DNA of 64,000 nucleotides from JBBQVS01 sp964250765 (GCA_964250765.1 CAXUHF010000008.1:1-64000); one strand, 5' to 3'. Shown: positions 8,181 to 17,749, numbered from the stretch's first letter. Notes: generated from the letters alone by a model not told the origin. Translations and numbers: made by a program.

Positions 8181-10223
8181 TTATCCAAATATTGGACTGT
8201 CGCTTTTCGTTTTGCGAAAGGATAGTTCTGTATGTGCCAATAGTGCCTCTTGTCCAAAGATAATCGAGTACGACGACCCGAACTTGTCTTCTAACCGTAC
8301 TACCTGGAATAATGCCCCTAGATGCAGACTCTGCTTCAACTCATCCGGTTGCCTATCGCTGATAATACACACAAGTTTGCACTTGCCAAGCCGACGGTTT
8401 ACCTCATGCAACCACGTAGCTTTCGGCTCACGCACAGTGATTCCCGACTCAACCAACACCTTATGAAAATCTTCGCTTTGGGCCAGCATATCTTTTGGGG
8501 TATACAGTAGCAGTGATTTGCGCTCAGGAACATATTCCTCTATCCGAAAGTAGAGCAATTGACGCTCGAACTCTTTTTCGTCGCCTCCCTTTGCTCGCAC
8601 CTGTTGCATAAATTCTTCGCGCTCGATGACACGAAACGTCGTATTTGTGAGCAAGAAAAAGAGGTTGTAGGTTTGTACATGTCCGTCAACGTCCCATACT
8701 CCACAGGAAAGCGGACTTTGCCCACGAAAACTCGTCAACTCCTTAATAATTTCTGGACAGTTCCTCTTAATGCCCCAATACCTTTTACCAGCCTTCTTCA
8801 TAACTGTTCCAGCAGATGCTTCGTTGCCGTAAAATTGCTCGTAACGTCGTTCCAGAGCTTCCGTGAAAAGTGTGTTCTCATCCTGTAAATGGCGCAGCTC
8901 TTCAAGTACCTGCGCGGCTTGCACTACGCCCCAACGCTTGGCGTACTGCTTGAACTCTGTCTCAACAGGAAATACTTCATGTACGCTCGCGTTAAATGTC
9001 GCTCGCTCAAGCTCTACGTCGTTCGCATAGCGCGCCCCAAAGCGTTCTAGCACAAAGCGTGGTACAAGTGCATAGGCGCGATAGGTAGCATATCCTTCAT
9101 GGCGTCCTAGTCGTCCAAAGCGTTGAATAAACGAACCGGCATTGAACGCCTCGAAGATAAGCAGGTTAATCCGAAAGTCCACACCGATATCTACCGTTGA
9201 GGTTCCAACCAGCAGCATTTTCTCAAACGATGCTTTTCGCTGTACAGGGTCGGTCAAGCCAGTGTTTTCGCCAATCGTGATACCATAAGGCTGCTCTAGT
9301 TGCTCTTTGAGAAGTTTCACCAGCCGACGTGCAGTAGCCACAGAGTTGACCAGAATGGCACCTTTCGAGTGTGGATATTGCTTGAAAAAGTCTCGTATCT
9401 CGTTCAGGCGCGTGCCAATCCATTGCTCGGTACGTTGCTCTTGCGTTATCTCATGAAGTTCGAGATCACAAGGCTGTAGAATACGTCGGTAGCCATCTTG
9501 TTCAGCCGAGGTATAGGTACCAGAAATACGTTTATAGCGCACACCGCCGCGTTCTAATAAAGTATCAAAGAGCTTGCTTGGTGTCGCGGAGAGAAACACA
9601 AACTTGCGACGTTGCTCTTGTTTCCGCTCATATGACGCAAGAAAATAGCCGAGCATATTCGTTACCGCAATCACCTGCGGCACATCGAACACATGAAACT
9701 CATCGAACAACAGATAGTCATAAGACGCGCTTAACTCTTGTGGCAGTTCCTTCCGTCTATGGTCCCAGCCATATTGCAGACTCATAATAAGATGCACGAT
9801 ATCGGGATTGGTAAGCAGAATGTTGTTCCAGCGCAACAAGTTGCGTACCGCTTCCAGACGCTGAGAAATATCCTGTAAGCGCATCAACTCGCTGATCTTT
9901 GCGCTAAACATAGTGTCGTTATGCGGTAAAGAAATACTCAGACGCTGTTCATATGAAGGCAATGCATTATGCTGATCGCGGATCAACTCATTCGTGGGAT
10001 ACATCGCAACTACAGATTTATCATTGCGAAATGCGGGCAGATATGCCGCCAAACTCTTGCCGTCCCCCGTCATCGCCGTATTTATCACAACATCTATATC
10101 AGGATTATTAAACGCCTCCTCTGTCTCAACCTGATGCTTGAGCAAGCGAGTCGTACCAATACGTTCTGTAGGATGATACGCCGAATACACGGGCGGGATG
10201 TGTAAAGATAAACTATTCGCCAC
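8181..10223 (-). CDS. cas3d: Type I-D Cas3' helicase (no HD domain)
   Basis: This superfamily 2 helicase is recruited after target binding. Its 680 residues show motif I TAMTGDGKS (50-57), motif II DEFH (174-177), motif III SATPSK (from 212) and motif VI QRFGRLGRHEG. There is no HD nuclease domain; that activity sits on Cas10d, so its absence is normal here. The start is GTG at 10221-10223 with GGAGAG just upstream. It is the first gene of the leftward operon and is divergent from the CCA-adding enzyme gene. Confidence 0.95.
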   Translation of the reverse strand: MANSLSLHIPPVYSAYHPTERIGTTRLLKHQVETEEAFNNPDIDVVINTAMTGDGKSLAAYLPAFRNDKSVVAMYPTNELIRDQHNALPSYEQRLSISLPHNDTMFSAKISELMRLQDISQRLEAVRNLLRWNNILLTNPDIVHLIMSLQYGWDHRRKELPQELSASYDYLLFDEFHVFDVPQVIAVTNMLGYFLASYERKQEQRRKFVFLSATPSKLFDTLLERGGVRYKRISGTYTSAEQDGYRRILQPCDLELHEITQEQRTEQWIGTRLNEIRDFFKQYPHSKGAILVNSVATARRLVKLLKEQLEQPYGITIGENTGLTDPVQRKASFEKMLLVGTSTVDIGVDFRINLLIFEAFNAGSFIQRFGRLGRHEGYATYRAYALVPRFVLERFGARYANDVELERATFNASVHEVFPVETEFKQYAKRWGVVQAAQVLEELRHLQDENTLFTEALERRYEQFYGNEASAGTVMKKAGKRYWGIKRNCPEIIKELTSFRGQSPLSCGVWDVDGHVQTYNLFFLLTNTTFRVIEREEFMQQVRAKGGDEKEFERQLLYFRIEEYVPERKSLLLYTPKDMLAQSEDFHKVLVESGITVREPKATWLHEVNRRLGKCKLVCIISDRQPDELKQSLHLGALFQVVRLEDKFGSSYSIIFGQEALLAHTELSFRKTKSDSPIFG

Positions 10224-10528
10224 TACTCTCTCCTATTTATTATTAGGTTTCTATGTAACTACTCTTTCTTACTCCAGCAAAAACGGTTGCCTTTTCTTGT
10301 GTATTTATCAAAATATTATAAAATATATCTTGTATAATTTCCCATATCTATATATACTATCTACGATAGATAATATAATAGACAAGCAAAAATATCTACT
10401 TTTGAAGAGTTATTAGGACATTTTCCTTAGTCAATAAGAGCGAAGTAGGTTATAGACGCGAGTGGTATGATACATACAAAGCAGACACACATACACTACT
10501 CCACTTATATAAAGGTTGAAGAAGACAT
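10224..10528. promoter_or_regulatory. AT-rich divergent region: cas operon and CCA-adding enzyme
   Basis: This 305-bp gene-free stretch must hold the cas operon promoter. It is very AT-rich between about 10300 and 10400 with several TATAAT-like words on the minus strand, but none has a convincing -35 partner at the right spacing. A perfect dyad, TATCTA-CGA-TAGATA, lies at 10358-10372 and could be an operator. On the plus strand TAGTCA and TATAGA, 17 bp apart near 10430-10460, are a weak candidate for the downstream gene. Confidence 0.5.
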
Positions 10529-12025
10529 TTGGACGCGTTTACCCTGCTTCTGTTGGAGCTTGCGGCACAGTTTTTTAGAGACAACAAGGTACAGGCGTAT
10601 CTTGTGGGCGGCTCGGTTCGGAATCTACTTCTCGACAAGCCTTGTACTGATTGGGATATCGTCACGACTGGTGATGCACCTGCACTTTCGCGCAAATTAG
10701 CAAATAAGCTGAATGGCAATTATGCACATATGCATGAAAAGGCTAGTCGTATCACCGTTAAGCAAAAGCAGCAAACAATTATTTTTGATATTGCCCCACT
10801 ACACGGTCGCTCTATTGAAGCCGATTTACGCCAACGCGACTTTACTCTCAACGCCATTGCCAGTCCACTTTCTGAAGCGGTCCGTTCCTTTATAGAACAT
10901 ACACCACTCCCTTTGATCGACCCGCTTTCGGGTGCATCAGATATTGCAACCCGCACACTTAAAGTGGTCAAAGATGATGTATTCAAACAAGATACTCTAC
11001 GTATGCTACGTGCCATTCGCTTTGCTACGCGCTATAACCTCACCATTGAGGAACATACACAGCAACTTATACAGCGTGACGCTTCACTCCTGCTCATCGC
11101 GGCACCCGAACGTATTCGCGCCGAACTATACGAAATATTGGAACCAGAGGGTGCAACTGAACGTTTGTACCTGCTTGACTCCTATGGTCTTTTTGCTGCC
11201 CTATTTCCTGAATTTACGCCTGCGCGTGATATGTTACAACCAGGATTGCATCATTGGGACGTGTTCGATCATTCGCTACACACCGTTGCGGCACTTGAAC
11301 GCTTGGCAACACTCCTGACATTGACGCCATCAGAGATGACCGAGGCTTCCTTAGAAAAGGGGCGTGGCGATATGTTGGAACTACAGGCGTTGCTACACGA
11401 AGCGGAGCAAGCAGGCTATTTTCAGTTTGCCAGCATCACCTCGCCTGTCATGAAATTGGCGGCACTCCTACATGATATCGGCAAGACGACGACGCAAGTC
11501 ATCCAAGAGGATGGTAAAATCACATTTTATGGACATCCACAGGCTGGCGTCCCACTCGTACAAACTATTGCACGACGCCTGAGTTTGAGTACGCAAGACC
11601 AACGCCTGATTCGGCAGATTGTCGCTAATCATATGCGTCCAGGACAATTGAGCCATGACCCTATCACAGCTCGCGCCGTTCGTCGCTACTTTGTCGATTT
11701 AGGACCCGTCGGCATTCCAGTTGCGCTCGTCTCGCTTGCCGATCATCTCGCCATGCGCGGTCCCGAACCGCTCACAGAAGCATGGGAACATCATCTTGCC
11801 ACAGTATGCCTCCTGCTCACACGCTATATTCGTGAACGCGAAGTGACATTGCCACCACATCTCGTACAGCCCGAAGAACTGATACGCAAGCTCAACCTGG
11901 AACAAGGTCCCGTCATCGGTCAACTTCTTGAGCAAATCGCCGAAGCACGAGCCGATGGCCTGATACACTCAAAAGAAGACGCCTTCTGGTTTGCCCAGGA
12001 GCAATTGGACCAGCGTTTTCTGTAG
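10529..12025 (+). CDS. cca: CCA-adding tRNA nucleotidyltransferase with HD domain
   Basis: This class II nucleotidyltransferase adds or repairs the CCA end of tRNA, or is a close poly(A) polymerase relative. In its 498 residues the head has LVGGSVRNLLL (25-35) and the metal-binding TDWDIV with Asp41 and Asp43. RQRDFTLNAIA and the neck TLRMLRAIRFATRY follow. A C-terminal HD domain (ALLHDIGKTT, then IVANHMRPGQL) suggests phosphohydrolase activity. The start is TTG after a GAAGA site. The stop codon TAG is the TA edge of palindromic element A1. Confidence 0.9.
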   Translation: MDAFTLLLLELAAQFFRDNKVQAYLVGGSVRNLLLDKPCTDWDIVTTGDAPALSRKLANKLNGNYAHMHEKASRITVKQKQQTIIFDIAPLHGRSIEADLRQRDFTLNAIASPLSEAVRSFIEHTPLPLIDPLSGASDIATRTLKVVKDDVFKQDTLRMLRAIRFATRYNLTIEEHTQQLIQRDASLLLIAAPERIRAELYEILEPEGATERLYLLDSYGLFAALFPEFTPARDMLQPGLHHWDVFDHSLHTVAALERLATLLTLTPSEMTEASLEKGRGDMLELQALLHEAEQAGYFQFASITSPVMKLAALLHDIGKTTTQVIQEDGKITFYGHPQAGVPLVQTIARRLSLSTQDQRLIRQIVANHMRPGQLSHDPITARAVRRYFVDLGPVGIPVALVSLADHLAMRGPEPLTEAWEHHLATVCLLLTRYIREREVTLPPHLVQPEELIRKLNLEQGPVIGQLLEQIAEARADGLIHSKEDAFWFAQEQLDQRFL

Positions 12026-12094
12026 GGACCGATTTATCACGTCCTCTTGGCCTTTTCAATTGCCGACGAGGACGTGATAAATCGGTCCCTACAG
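12020..12094. repeat. Palindromic element A1 (family A)
   Basis: Perfect 27-bp arms (12020-12046 and 12068-12094) surround a 21-nt loop. The core is TA-GGGACCGATTTATCACG and its complement. The outer CTG and CAG are also complementary, so the target was probably CTGTACAG. The left TA forms the stop codon of the gene before it. It could also act as a terminator stem, though no T-run follows. Confidence 0.92.
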
Positions 12095-12147
12095 AAGATG
12101 TATCCACACGTTTCATCAAATAAGATAATGACCCCAACATCATATAG

Positions 12148-12176
12148 TTGACAAGCGTTGACCTATGACGTACCAT
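12148..12176 (+). promoter_or_regulatory. Predicted promoter of nadK-recN
   Basis: A perfect -35 TTGACA (12148-12153), a 17-bp spacer and TACCAT (12171-12176, 4 of 6 to TATAAT) lie about 40 nt upstream of the nadK start. Confidence 0.45.
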
Positions 12177-12214
12177 GACAGTGGCTTCAGACAGTAGTCT
12201 ATTGGGAGTGTGTT

Positions 12215-13087
12215 GTGAATACGATTGCCATATTTTACCAGGGACGTAAACAGGAAACGGCAAATGTTGCTGCCCAACTTGCCCCTGTACTTCAGCAGCA
12301 AGGCCATGAGGTACGCATCATCGACATTAGTAAAGAAATGGAAGAGGGCGATGATCCCTCGCTGCATGGCTGCGATGTGGTCATAGTCTTAGGTGGTGAT
12401 GGCACCATTCTAAACGCGGCTCGTCTTTGCGCGGTTGTCGATGTACCTATCGTAGGGGTGAACTTTGGACGCGTGGGTTTTCTCACTGAACTTGAGCCGC
12501 ACGAACTTGCATCACAACTCAATCACTACCTCGAACGCGATCACTCGGTGTGGACAGACAAGCGGGCACTTCTGCACGCGGTCCTTGAGCAAGATGGGAA
12601 GAAAGAAGAATTTCTCGCGCTCAATGATATCGTGATCGCACGTGGGACATGGCCTCGTGTGGTTAACATGCACGTATGGATAGACGACCATCACTACAGC
12701 AATACCTATGCAGACGGCATGATACTCTCGACGGCAACAGGTTCTACCGCTTATAATATGGCTGTGGGTGGTCCATTGTTACATCCACAAGTGAAGAGTA
12801 TTGTACTGGCACCTATCGCGCCACATCTGGCCTTTGATCGCGCACTCGTTCTGCAACCTGAAGCCAAAGTAAAAATACAGATATTCACAAATGCACAGGC
12901 AGGCGTCTTTTCAGCCGATGGACAGATGAACCGCGAAATTCAGGACGGTGCAATCATCACTGTACAAAGGAGCGGATACGAAGCTCAATTTCTAAGACGC
13001 CGACCCGCGACCTATTTTTATCAAGTTATTACACAAAAGTTAATTAACGATAGTACACAGGCAACCAAAGACGAACATGCTACTTGA
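12215..13087 (+). CDS. nadK: NAD kinase
   Basis: It phosphorylates NAD to NADP in the cytosol. Its 290 residues carry the family's GGDGT at 60-64, then ALNDIVIARGTWPRV, TGSTAYNMAVGGPLLHP and SADGQ, all at expected places. The start is GTG with GGGAG seven bases upstream. It overlaps recN by 11 bp, a common pairing (nadK-recN) in many bacteria. It lies downstream of element A1 with its own likely promoter. Confidence 0.95.
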   Translation: MNTIAIFYQGRKQETANVAAQLAPVLQQQGHEVRIIDISKEMEEGDDPSLHGCDVVIVLGGDGTILNAARLCAVVDVPIVGVNFGRVGFLTELEPHELASQLNHYLERDHSVWTDKRALLHAVLEQDGKKEEFLALNDIVIARGTWPRVVNMHVWIDDHHYSNTYADGMILSTATGSTAYNMAVGGPLLHPQVKSIVLAPIAPHLAFDRALVLQPEAKVKIQIFTNAQAGVFSADGQMNREIQDGAIITVQRSGYEAQFLRRRPATYFYQVITQKLINDSTQATKDEHAT

Positions 13088-14969
13088 ACTACATATTAAA
13101 GACTTTGCCATCATCGACACGCTCCACCTCCACCTGAATCGCCTTTTCAATGTGTTTACAGGTGAGACAGGTGCAGGTAAATCAATCATTATTGACGCCG
13201 TGAACGCACTCCTCGGTGGAAAAATCGGCGCCGAGTTTGTGCGCGCTGGGTGCGAACGCGCTACCGTTGAAGGTGTCTTCTCTATCGAAGAACTTCCAGC
13301 CCCAAATATGGATTGGCAACACCTGGACGCCTCAGCCGAGACCTCTTCAAATGGCGCGACCACATTGTTTGAGGTACTCGATGACGCTGAAAACGCTGCT
13401 CAAGGCGACGCAAATAGTGCCGATGCGCGCGTTGCCCTTGCCACTCTACTCGATGAATACGGTATCACACCAGAAGATGGACATCTAATTCTTTCACGCG
13501 ACATTCACCGTTCGGGGCGTACAGTTGCACGCATCAATGGGCGTGCCCTCTCACAACAAGTACTACAACAGGTTGCAAGCTGGCTCGTTGATATTCACGG
13601 GCAAAGCGAGCATATGAGCCTGCTACGTCCAGAGCAACACGTCAACTTCCTTGATCGTTATGCTGAAACACTTTCGTTACGCGAACAACTTGGCGCGAAA
13701 GTTGCTGACTGGCGCAACGCACGTAAAACACTCCAATCACTACAGCAAAACGAGCGCGACCAGATTCGTCGTGCCGAATTCCTGCGCTTCGAGATCGACG
13801 AGATCGAGAGAGCCGACCTCCACGAAGGCGAAATCGAAGAGCTAGAGGCCGAACGCAAGGTGCTGAACAATGCCGAGCGACTGCGCGAACTCTGCACACT
13901 TATTTACGGTTCAATTAAAGGTTCCGACATCGGTAGCGACGACTTCAAGCCAGCACTCGATCAACTCCGCGTTGCACAACGCAGTATTACAGACCTTGTT
14001 CGCCTCGACGATAGCATGGAAGAACAGGCTGATAACCTCGCGGAAGCCATCTATCATCTCGAAGATGTAGCGGCAAGCATCAGCAGTTATGAATCCGATA
14101 TCGAGGATAATCCACGTCGTCTCGCCGAGATCGAGGAACGCCTTGATCTCATTGCCAAGCTCAGGCGCAAATATGGTTTCACCATTGAAGAGATTTTACA
14201 ACGTGCCACAGAAGATCAGGCTGAACTTGAGACCATCACCAATCGTGACGAAATTATCGCTCGTTTGCAACAGCAGGATGGACAGTTCCGCCATGAGATA
14301 GGTGAGATTGCACAGGAACTTTCCGAACGGCGCAAGAAGGCCGCAACGCTGTTAGCATCAGCGATGGAAGAGCAACTGAACGACCTCAACATGAGACGTG
14401 CACGTTTCCAGGTCGAGATGATGCAAGTTCCCGACGAAAACGGTGTGCCTGTGACGCTTGACGACGAACAAGAGACGCTCTACGCCTGCGACACCACAGG
14501 TATTGACCATGTACAATTCCTGATTGCGCCTAACCCTGGCGAGCCGTTTAAACCACTCACCAAGATTGCTTCCGGTGGCGAAACCTCGCGTCTCATGCTT
14601 GCACTCAAAACTATCCTTGCCGATGCCGACGCCACACCAACGCTCATCTTTGATGAAATTGACTCCGGTATCAGTGGTCGTAGTGGACAGGTCGTTGGTG
14701 AAAAGCTCTGGCAGCTCACGCGCAACCACCAGATTATCTGTGTTACCCACCTCCCACAAATAGCGGCGTTTGCCGATACACACTACAATGTAAACAAGCA
14801 GATTCTCGACAACCGCACAATGACGATTGTCAACGAACTGCGACCAGAACAGCGTGTGCGCGAGGTTGCTCATATTATGGGCGGCAACGTCACCGAATTT
14901 TCGATGAAAAGCGCGGAAGAGATGCTCGCACGCTCGTTCCTCTGGAAAGAGACACGTAAACACGCCTGA
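13077..14969 (+). CDS. recN: DNA repair ATPase RecN
   Basis: This SMC-like ATPase acts in double-strand break repair. In its 630 residues the Walker A motif GETGAGKS is at 29-36. A long coiled coil rich in E, R and L fills about 180-380. The C-terminal ASGGETSRLMLALK signature and LIFDEIDSGISGRSG Walker B complete the split head. Its length is slightly above the usual 550-560 because of a charged insert near residues 75-130 (DASAETSSNG through ANSADARVAL). It overlaps nadK, so the two are co-expressed. Confidence 0.95.
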   Translation: MLLELHIKDFAIIDTLHLHLNRLFNVFTGETGAGKSIIIDAVNALLGGKIGAEFVRAGCERATVEGVFSIEELPAPNMDWQHLDASAETSSNGATTLFEVLDDAENAAQGDANSADARVALATLLDEYGITPEDGHLILSRDIHRSGRTVARINGRALSQQVLQQVASWLVDIHGQSEHMSLLRPEQHVNFLDRYAETLSLREQLGAKVADWRNARKTLQSLQQNERDQIRRAEFLRFEIDEIERADLHEGEIEELEAERKVLNNAERLRELCTLIYGSIKGSDIGSDDFKPALDQLRVAQRSITDLVRLDDSMEEQADNLAEAIYHLEDVAASISSYESDIEDNPRRLAEIEERLDLIAKLRRKYGFTIEEILQRATEDQAELETITNRDEIIARLQQQDGQFRHEIGEIAQELSERRKKAATLLASAMEEQLNDLNMRRARFQVEMMQVPDENGVPVTLDDEQETLYACDTTGIDHVQFLIAPNPGEPFKPLTKIASGGETSRLMLALKTILADADATPTLIFDEIDSGISGRSGQVVGEKLWQLTRNHQIICVTHLPQIAAFADTHYNVNKQILDNRTMTIVNELRPEQRVREVAHIMGGNVTEFSMKSAEEMLARSFLWKETRKHA

Positions 14970-14981
14970 CAACACGCCATC

Positions 14982-15206
14982 CTGTAGGAATCAGATTATG
15001 TGATCTGATGAATTAACCAAGGATACGTCACCTGTAGGGGTCTAATTCTATTACACCCTTCTGGCAATCGACAATGTTGGTAGGATTGATAAAACGTTAC
15101 AACATTCCCTCTCACATGGTCAATATCCACGAGGGTGTAATAGAATTAGACCCCTACGAACTATGTATCCGTATAAATTTGTTACATCAGATAATCGGTC
15201 CCTACA
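14982..15206. repeat. Nested palindromic elements: B1 inside an older family A-like element
   Basis: The inner element B1 (15034-15157, 124 bp) has arms GTAGGGGTCTAATTCTATTA and complement. It sits within diverged outer arms: CTGTAGGAATCAGATTATG at 14982-15000 on the left, and ATCAGATAATCGGTCCCTACA ending at 15206 on the right, which are complementary with mismatches. This nesting shows insertion of one family into another. The 264-bp gap holds nothing else. Confidence 0.8.
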
Positions 15207-15233
15207 TATACCTAATGTAAGGGAGAATTTCAG

Positions 15234-16265
15234 ATGACCTCTGTCGCCATTATCGGCGCGGGTATGAGCGGTCTCGCCGCCGCCCACACGCTACAGGACG
15301 CAAGCCGTACCGTCACGCTTTTTGAAAAGAGTCATGGTGTCGGTGGACGCGCCGCGACACGCAAACGCGATGGTTTTATCTACGATTCCGGCGCACAATA
15401 CTTTAAGGGTGGGAATGACCTGAGTACCGAATGGATTACAAAACGCTTCCCAACGCCCGATCTGCTCGACATCGCAAAACCTGTATGGATTTTCGACGGT
15501 AAGGGACACATTCAGGAAGGCGACCCAAAGCAGAACGCCGACCCGAAGTGGTCATATCGTAGCGGCTTTACCTCGTTTTCTAAACGTATGGCAGAGGGAT
15601 TAGATGTTCGCTTGGAAACTCTCGTTGGACGCGTGCAACAGACAGATACAGGCTGGACAGTGCTTGGAGCCGATAATAAGACACTGGGGCATTTTGATCA
15701 AATCCTCATAACCATTCCAGCAACACAGGCTATCAGTTTGATTGAGGCGAGCCAATTTGCTCATGAGCAGGGAAAAGCCATCAGCGAACAACTAGGAAAA
15801 GCGAGGTATAATCCACTCATTTCTGTCATGCTAGGCTACAAGCCAACACCACAGACGCGACCTTATTATGCACTCGTGAATACTGATAAGGGGCATCCGA
15901 TCTCATGGCTGGCCTGGGAACACGAAAAGGCACGAGAACGCGCACCGGAGGGTACAGGGCTTCTCATCGCGCAAATGGCTCCCTCCTATAGTAAAGAACA
16001 CCGCGAGACAGCACAGCCAATTCTTTTCCAGAATGTTGCTCAACTTGTCTCAACGCTTGTAGATGAGCAACTTACTGCACCTATGTTTACCGATGTACAA
16101 TACTGGCGTTATGCTTTACCATCGGAAAAAGCTGATGCAGATGCACTACTCGCAGTTACTCTACCACTTGGCCTTGCCTTCTGTGGCGATGCCTTCGTTG
16201 GCGGACGCGCACACCTTGCCCTTGAAGATGGGGTACACGTGGCACAACGCTTACTTCAAAAATAA
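15234..16265 (+). CDS. FAD-dependent amine oxidase/renalase-like oxidoreductase
   Basis: A flavoprotein of the renalase/amine oxidase type; the substrate is unknown. In its 343 residues the N-terminal Rossmann motif is VAIIGAGMSGLAAAHTL, followed by the FAD-binding TLFEKSHGVGGRAATRK. The C-terminal ALPSEKADAD...LPLGLAFCGDAFVGGRAHLALEDG is the second FAD contact typical of the family. A GGGAGA ribosome site precedes the ATG. It is followed after 28 bp by a Nudix gene and they may be co-transcribed. Confidence 0.85.
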   Translation: MTSVAIIGAGMSGLAAAHTLQDASRTVTLFEKSHGVGGRAATRKRDGFIYDSGAQYFKGGNDLSTEWITKRFPTPDLLDIAKPVWIFDGKGHIQEGDPKQNADPKWSYRSGFTSFSKRMAEGLDVRLETLVGRVQQTDTGWTVLGADNKTLGHFDQILITIPATQAISLIEASQFAHEQGKAISEQLGKARYNPLISVMLGYKPTPQTRPYYALVNTDKGHPISWLAWEHEKARERAPEGTGLLIAQMAPSYSKEHRETAQPILFQNVAQLVSTLVDEQLTAPMFTDVQYWRYALPSEKADADALLAVTLPLGLAFCGDAFVGGRAHLALEDGVHVAQRLLQK

Positions 16266-16293
16266 AAATTAAGAATATGGAGACACGCTCACT

Positions 16294-16893
16294 ATGTTTC
16301 CTTCGCTTTCGCAGGAGATACAGGACGAACTTGCACAGCTTGCTGTTACCTATAGTGCACCACTCGTTCAAACTATTGACCTCGGCATTAGCACAATGTT
16401 CGATCCATTAAACGCAACCGACCGCTACGGCGAAGTGTGTATGGTTATACGTCGTCGCAATGGGCGTCTGATTACGGCAATCAAAACCTTTTATCCCAAA
16501 GATGCTTATCGCTTGCTCACAGGTGGCATTAATTATGGTGAGCGTGTCTATGATGCGCTACTCCGTGAAACACACGAGGAAACAGGGTTGAAAGTCAACG
16601 TAAGCCGTTTTTTAGCGGCACTTGCATACTATCGCAATGGAGACGACAAAACGCCTGTCTTTTACACCTTCGCCTTTCTGCTGAATGAAGTGAGCGGTAC
16701 ATTAGGGGCATTAGACGAAAGCGAACGCGTAGAAGCGTTCCGCGAAGTCTCGGTCGAGGATTTGCCACAACTGGCGAACAGGCTAAGGCATATCAACCAT
16801 GAACCGAGCCGCGAGATTGGAGGCAATTGGAGCGATTGGGGCAGGTTCCGTGCCGCCGTACATGATGCCGTGTATACCGCACTTGTGCTATAA
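16294..16893 (+). CDS. Nudix hydrolase
   Basis: It hydrolyses a nucleoside diphosphate linked to another group; the substrate cannot be told. The Nudix box is complete: GGINYGERVYDALLRETHEE followed by TGL, with the REUXEEXGU core, near residues 83-105. Its 199 residues include about 80 N-terminal residues with no recognisable domain. It is closely downstream of the FAD oxidoreductase. A family C palindrome follows 31 bp after the stop. Confidence 0.88.
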   Translation: MFPSLSQEIQDELAQLAVTYSAPLVQTIDLGISTMFDPLNATDRYGEVCMVIRRRNGRLITAIKTFYPKDAYRLLTGGINYGERVYDALLRETHEETGLKVNVSRFLAALAYYRNGDDKTPVFYTFAFLLNEVSGTLGALDESERVEAFREVSVEDLPQLANRLRHINHEPSREIGGNWSDWGRFRAAVHDAVYTALVL

Positions 16894-16924
16894 TAGGAGT
16901 GAAAATATATAGGGAAGTGGAGCA

Positions 16925-17012
16925 AGGGCACCCGCAAGGGGAACGCCCCTCCCATACAACTAGACAGCGTGGGAACCGACCTCGTGTATAAAAGGGGAGT
17001 TCCCCTTGCCCT
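16925..17012. repeat. Palindromic element C2 (family C, degraded right arm)
   Basis: The left arm begins AGGGCACCCGCAAGGGGAAC; the right arm ends GGGGAGTTCCCCTTGCCCT. The right arm lacks the ACCCGC segment, so the copy is imperfect. Confidence 0.75.
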
Positions 17013-17037
17013 ATTGTCCAAAGGATTTATACGTATT

Positions 17038-17247
17038 ATGAACAAGAAACTCATGAGCACCGTTTTGCTCTTTATCGTTTTCGCTGGCTTTTTGTGGTGG
17101 GGAATTTCGCTCCTCTGGTATGGTATCTCAACACTGCATACACCATCAGGTGATGGCGAAAATATTGTTTATGCCCTTCTCTTGCTCGCATGTGCAGGCT
17201 ATGCGCTTGTCTCATTGCTCATGTTGCCACGCCGAAAAGAGCCGTAA
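17038..17247 (+). CDS. Small membrane protein with two predicted helices
   Basis: A 69-residue hypothetical protein. It has two hydrophobic stretches, about 8-26 (TVLLFIVFAGFLWWGISLL) and 42-61 (VYALLLLACAGYALVSLLML), joined by a short polar loop and ending in RRKEP. I chose the ATG at 17038. A longer frame from 16969 reads through palindrome C2, which is unlikely to be coding here. The ribosome site AAAGGA is 12 nt upstream, rather far. Function unknown. Confidence 0.6.
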   Translation: MNKKLMSTVLLFIVFAGFLWWGISLLWYGISTLHTPSGDGENIVYALLLLACAGYALVSLLMLPRRKEP

Positions 17248-17281
17248 GAACCTATGTAGTGTGTTATGCTAGGATACCTCT

Positions 17282-17749
17282 ATGTTAAACGAGCCAGCAG
17301 GGATACCCTTGACGGTACGTATCGCTACCTCATCCGATCTTCCTCATGTCGAACGTCTTGACGCGCTTAGTGCTTCTCCAACGCGCAATATTCACCGCGA
17401 TATGGAGAAGTACTTTGGCTCGGTTGATCCCTCTACGCATGAACGAACCGTTATTTTTCTCGGCGAAAAGCTTGATAGTGTTGTTGCGAAAGCAGAGCTT
17501 ATGCTGCCTGCGCAAGAAACATTTCATGCTGTTGGCTACGTAAAACGTGTCGTCGTCGATCCCACTTATCGTAAACAAGGCATCGCTCGTCAACTGATGC
17601 AATACATTATCACATTTGCACAAACAGAATATCATCTAAAAGCACTCGACCTACATACATGGGAGCACAACACCTCCGCAATTCACCTGTATGAAGCACT
17701 TGGTTTCGAGCTACAGCACCGCGAATTGTATTTCCGTTTGACATTGTAG
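17282..17749 (+). CDS. GNAT-family N-acetyltransferase
   Basis: A 155-residue acetyltransferase of unknown target. The acetyl-CoA loop is visible as VVVDPTYRKQGIARQLMQY (about residues 95-113), after the VGYVKRVVV strand. The C-terminal HTWEHNTSAIHLYEALGFELQHRELYF is typical of motif B. It starts 34 bp after the small membrane protein and may share its transcript. Confidence 0.88.
   Translation: MLNEPAGIPLTVRIATSSDLPHVERLDALSASPTRNIHRDMEKYFGSVDPSTHERTVIFLGEKLDSVVAKAELMLPAQETFHAVGYVKRVVVDPTYRKQGIARQLMQYIITFAQTEYHLKALDLHTWEHNTSAIHLYEALGFELQHRELYFRLTL

Noticed and set aside
8181..10223. Cas3 degraded by loss of its HD domain
   Set aside because: In subtype I-D the HD nuclease is on Cas10d, where it is visible at residues 106-107.
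16969..17037. N-terminal extension of the small membrane protein
   Set aside because: It would be encoded by palindrome C2 and lacks a ribosome site; the ATG at 17038 is preferred.
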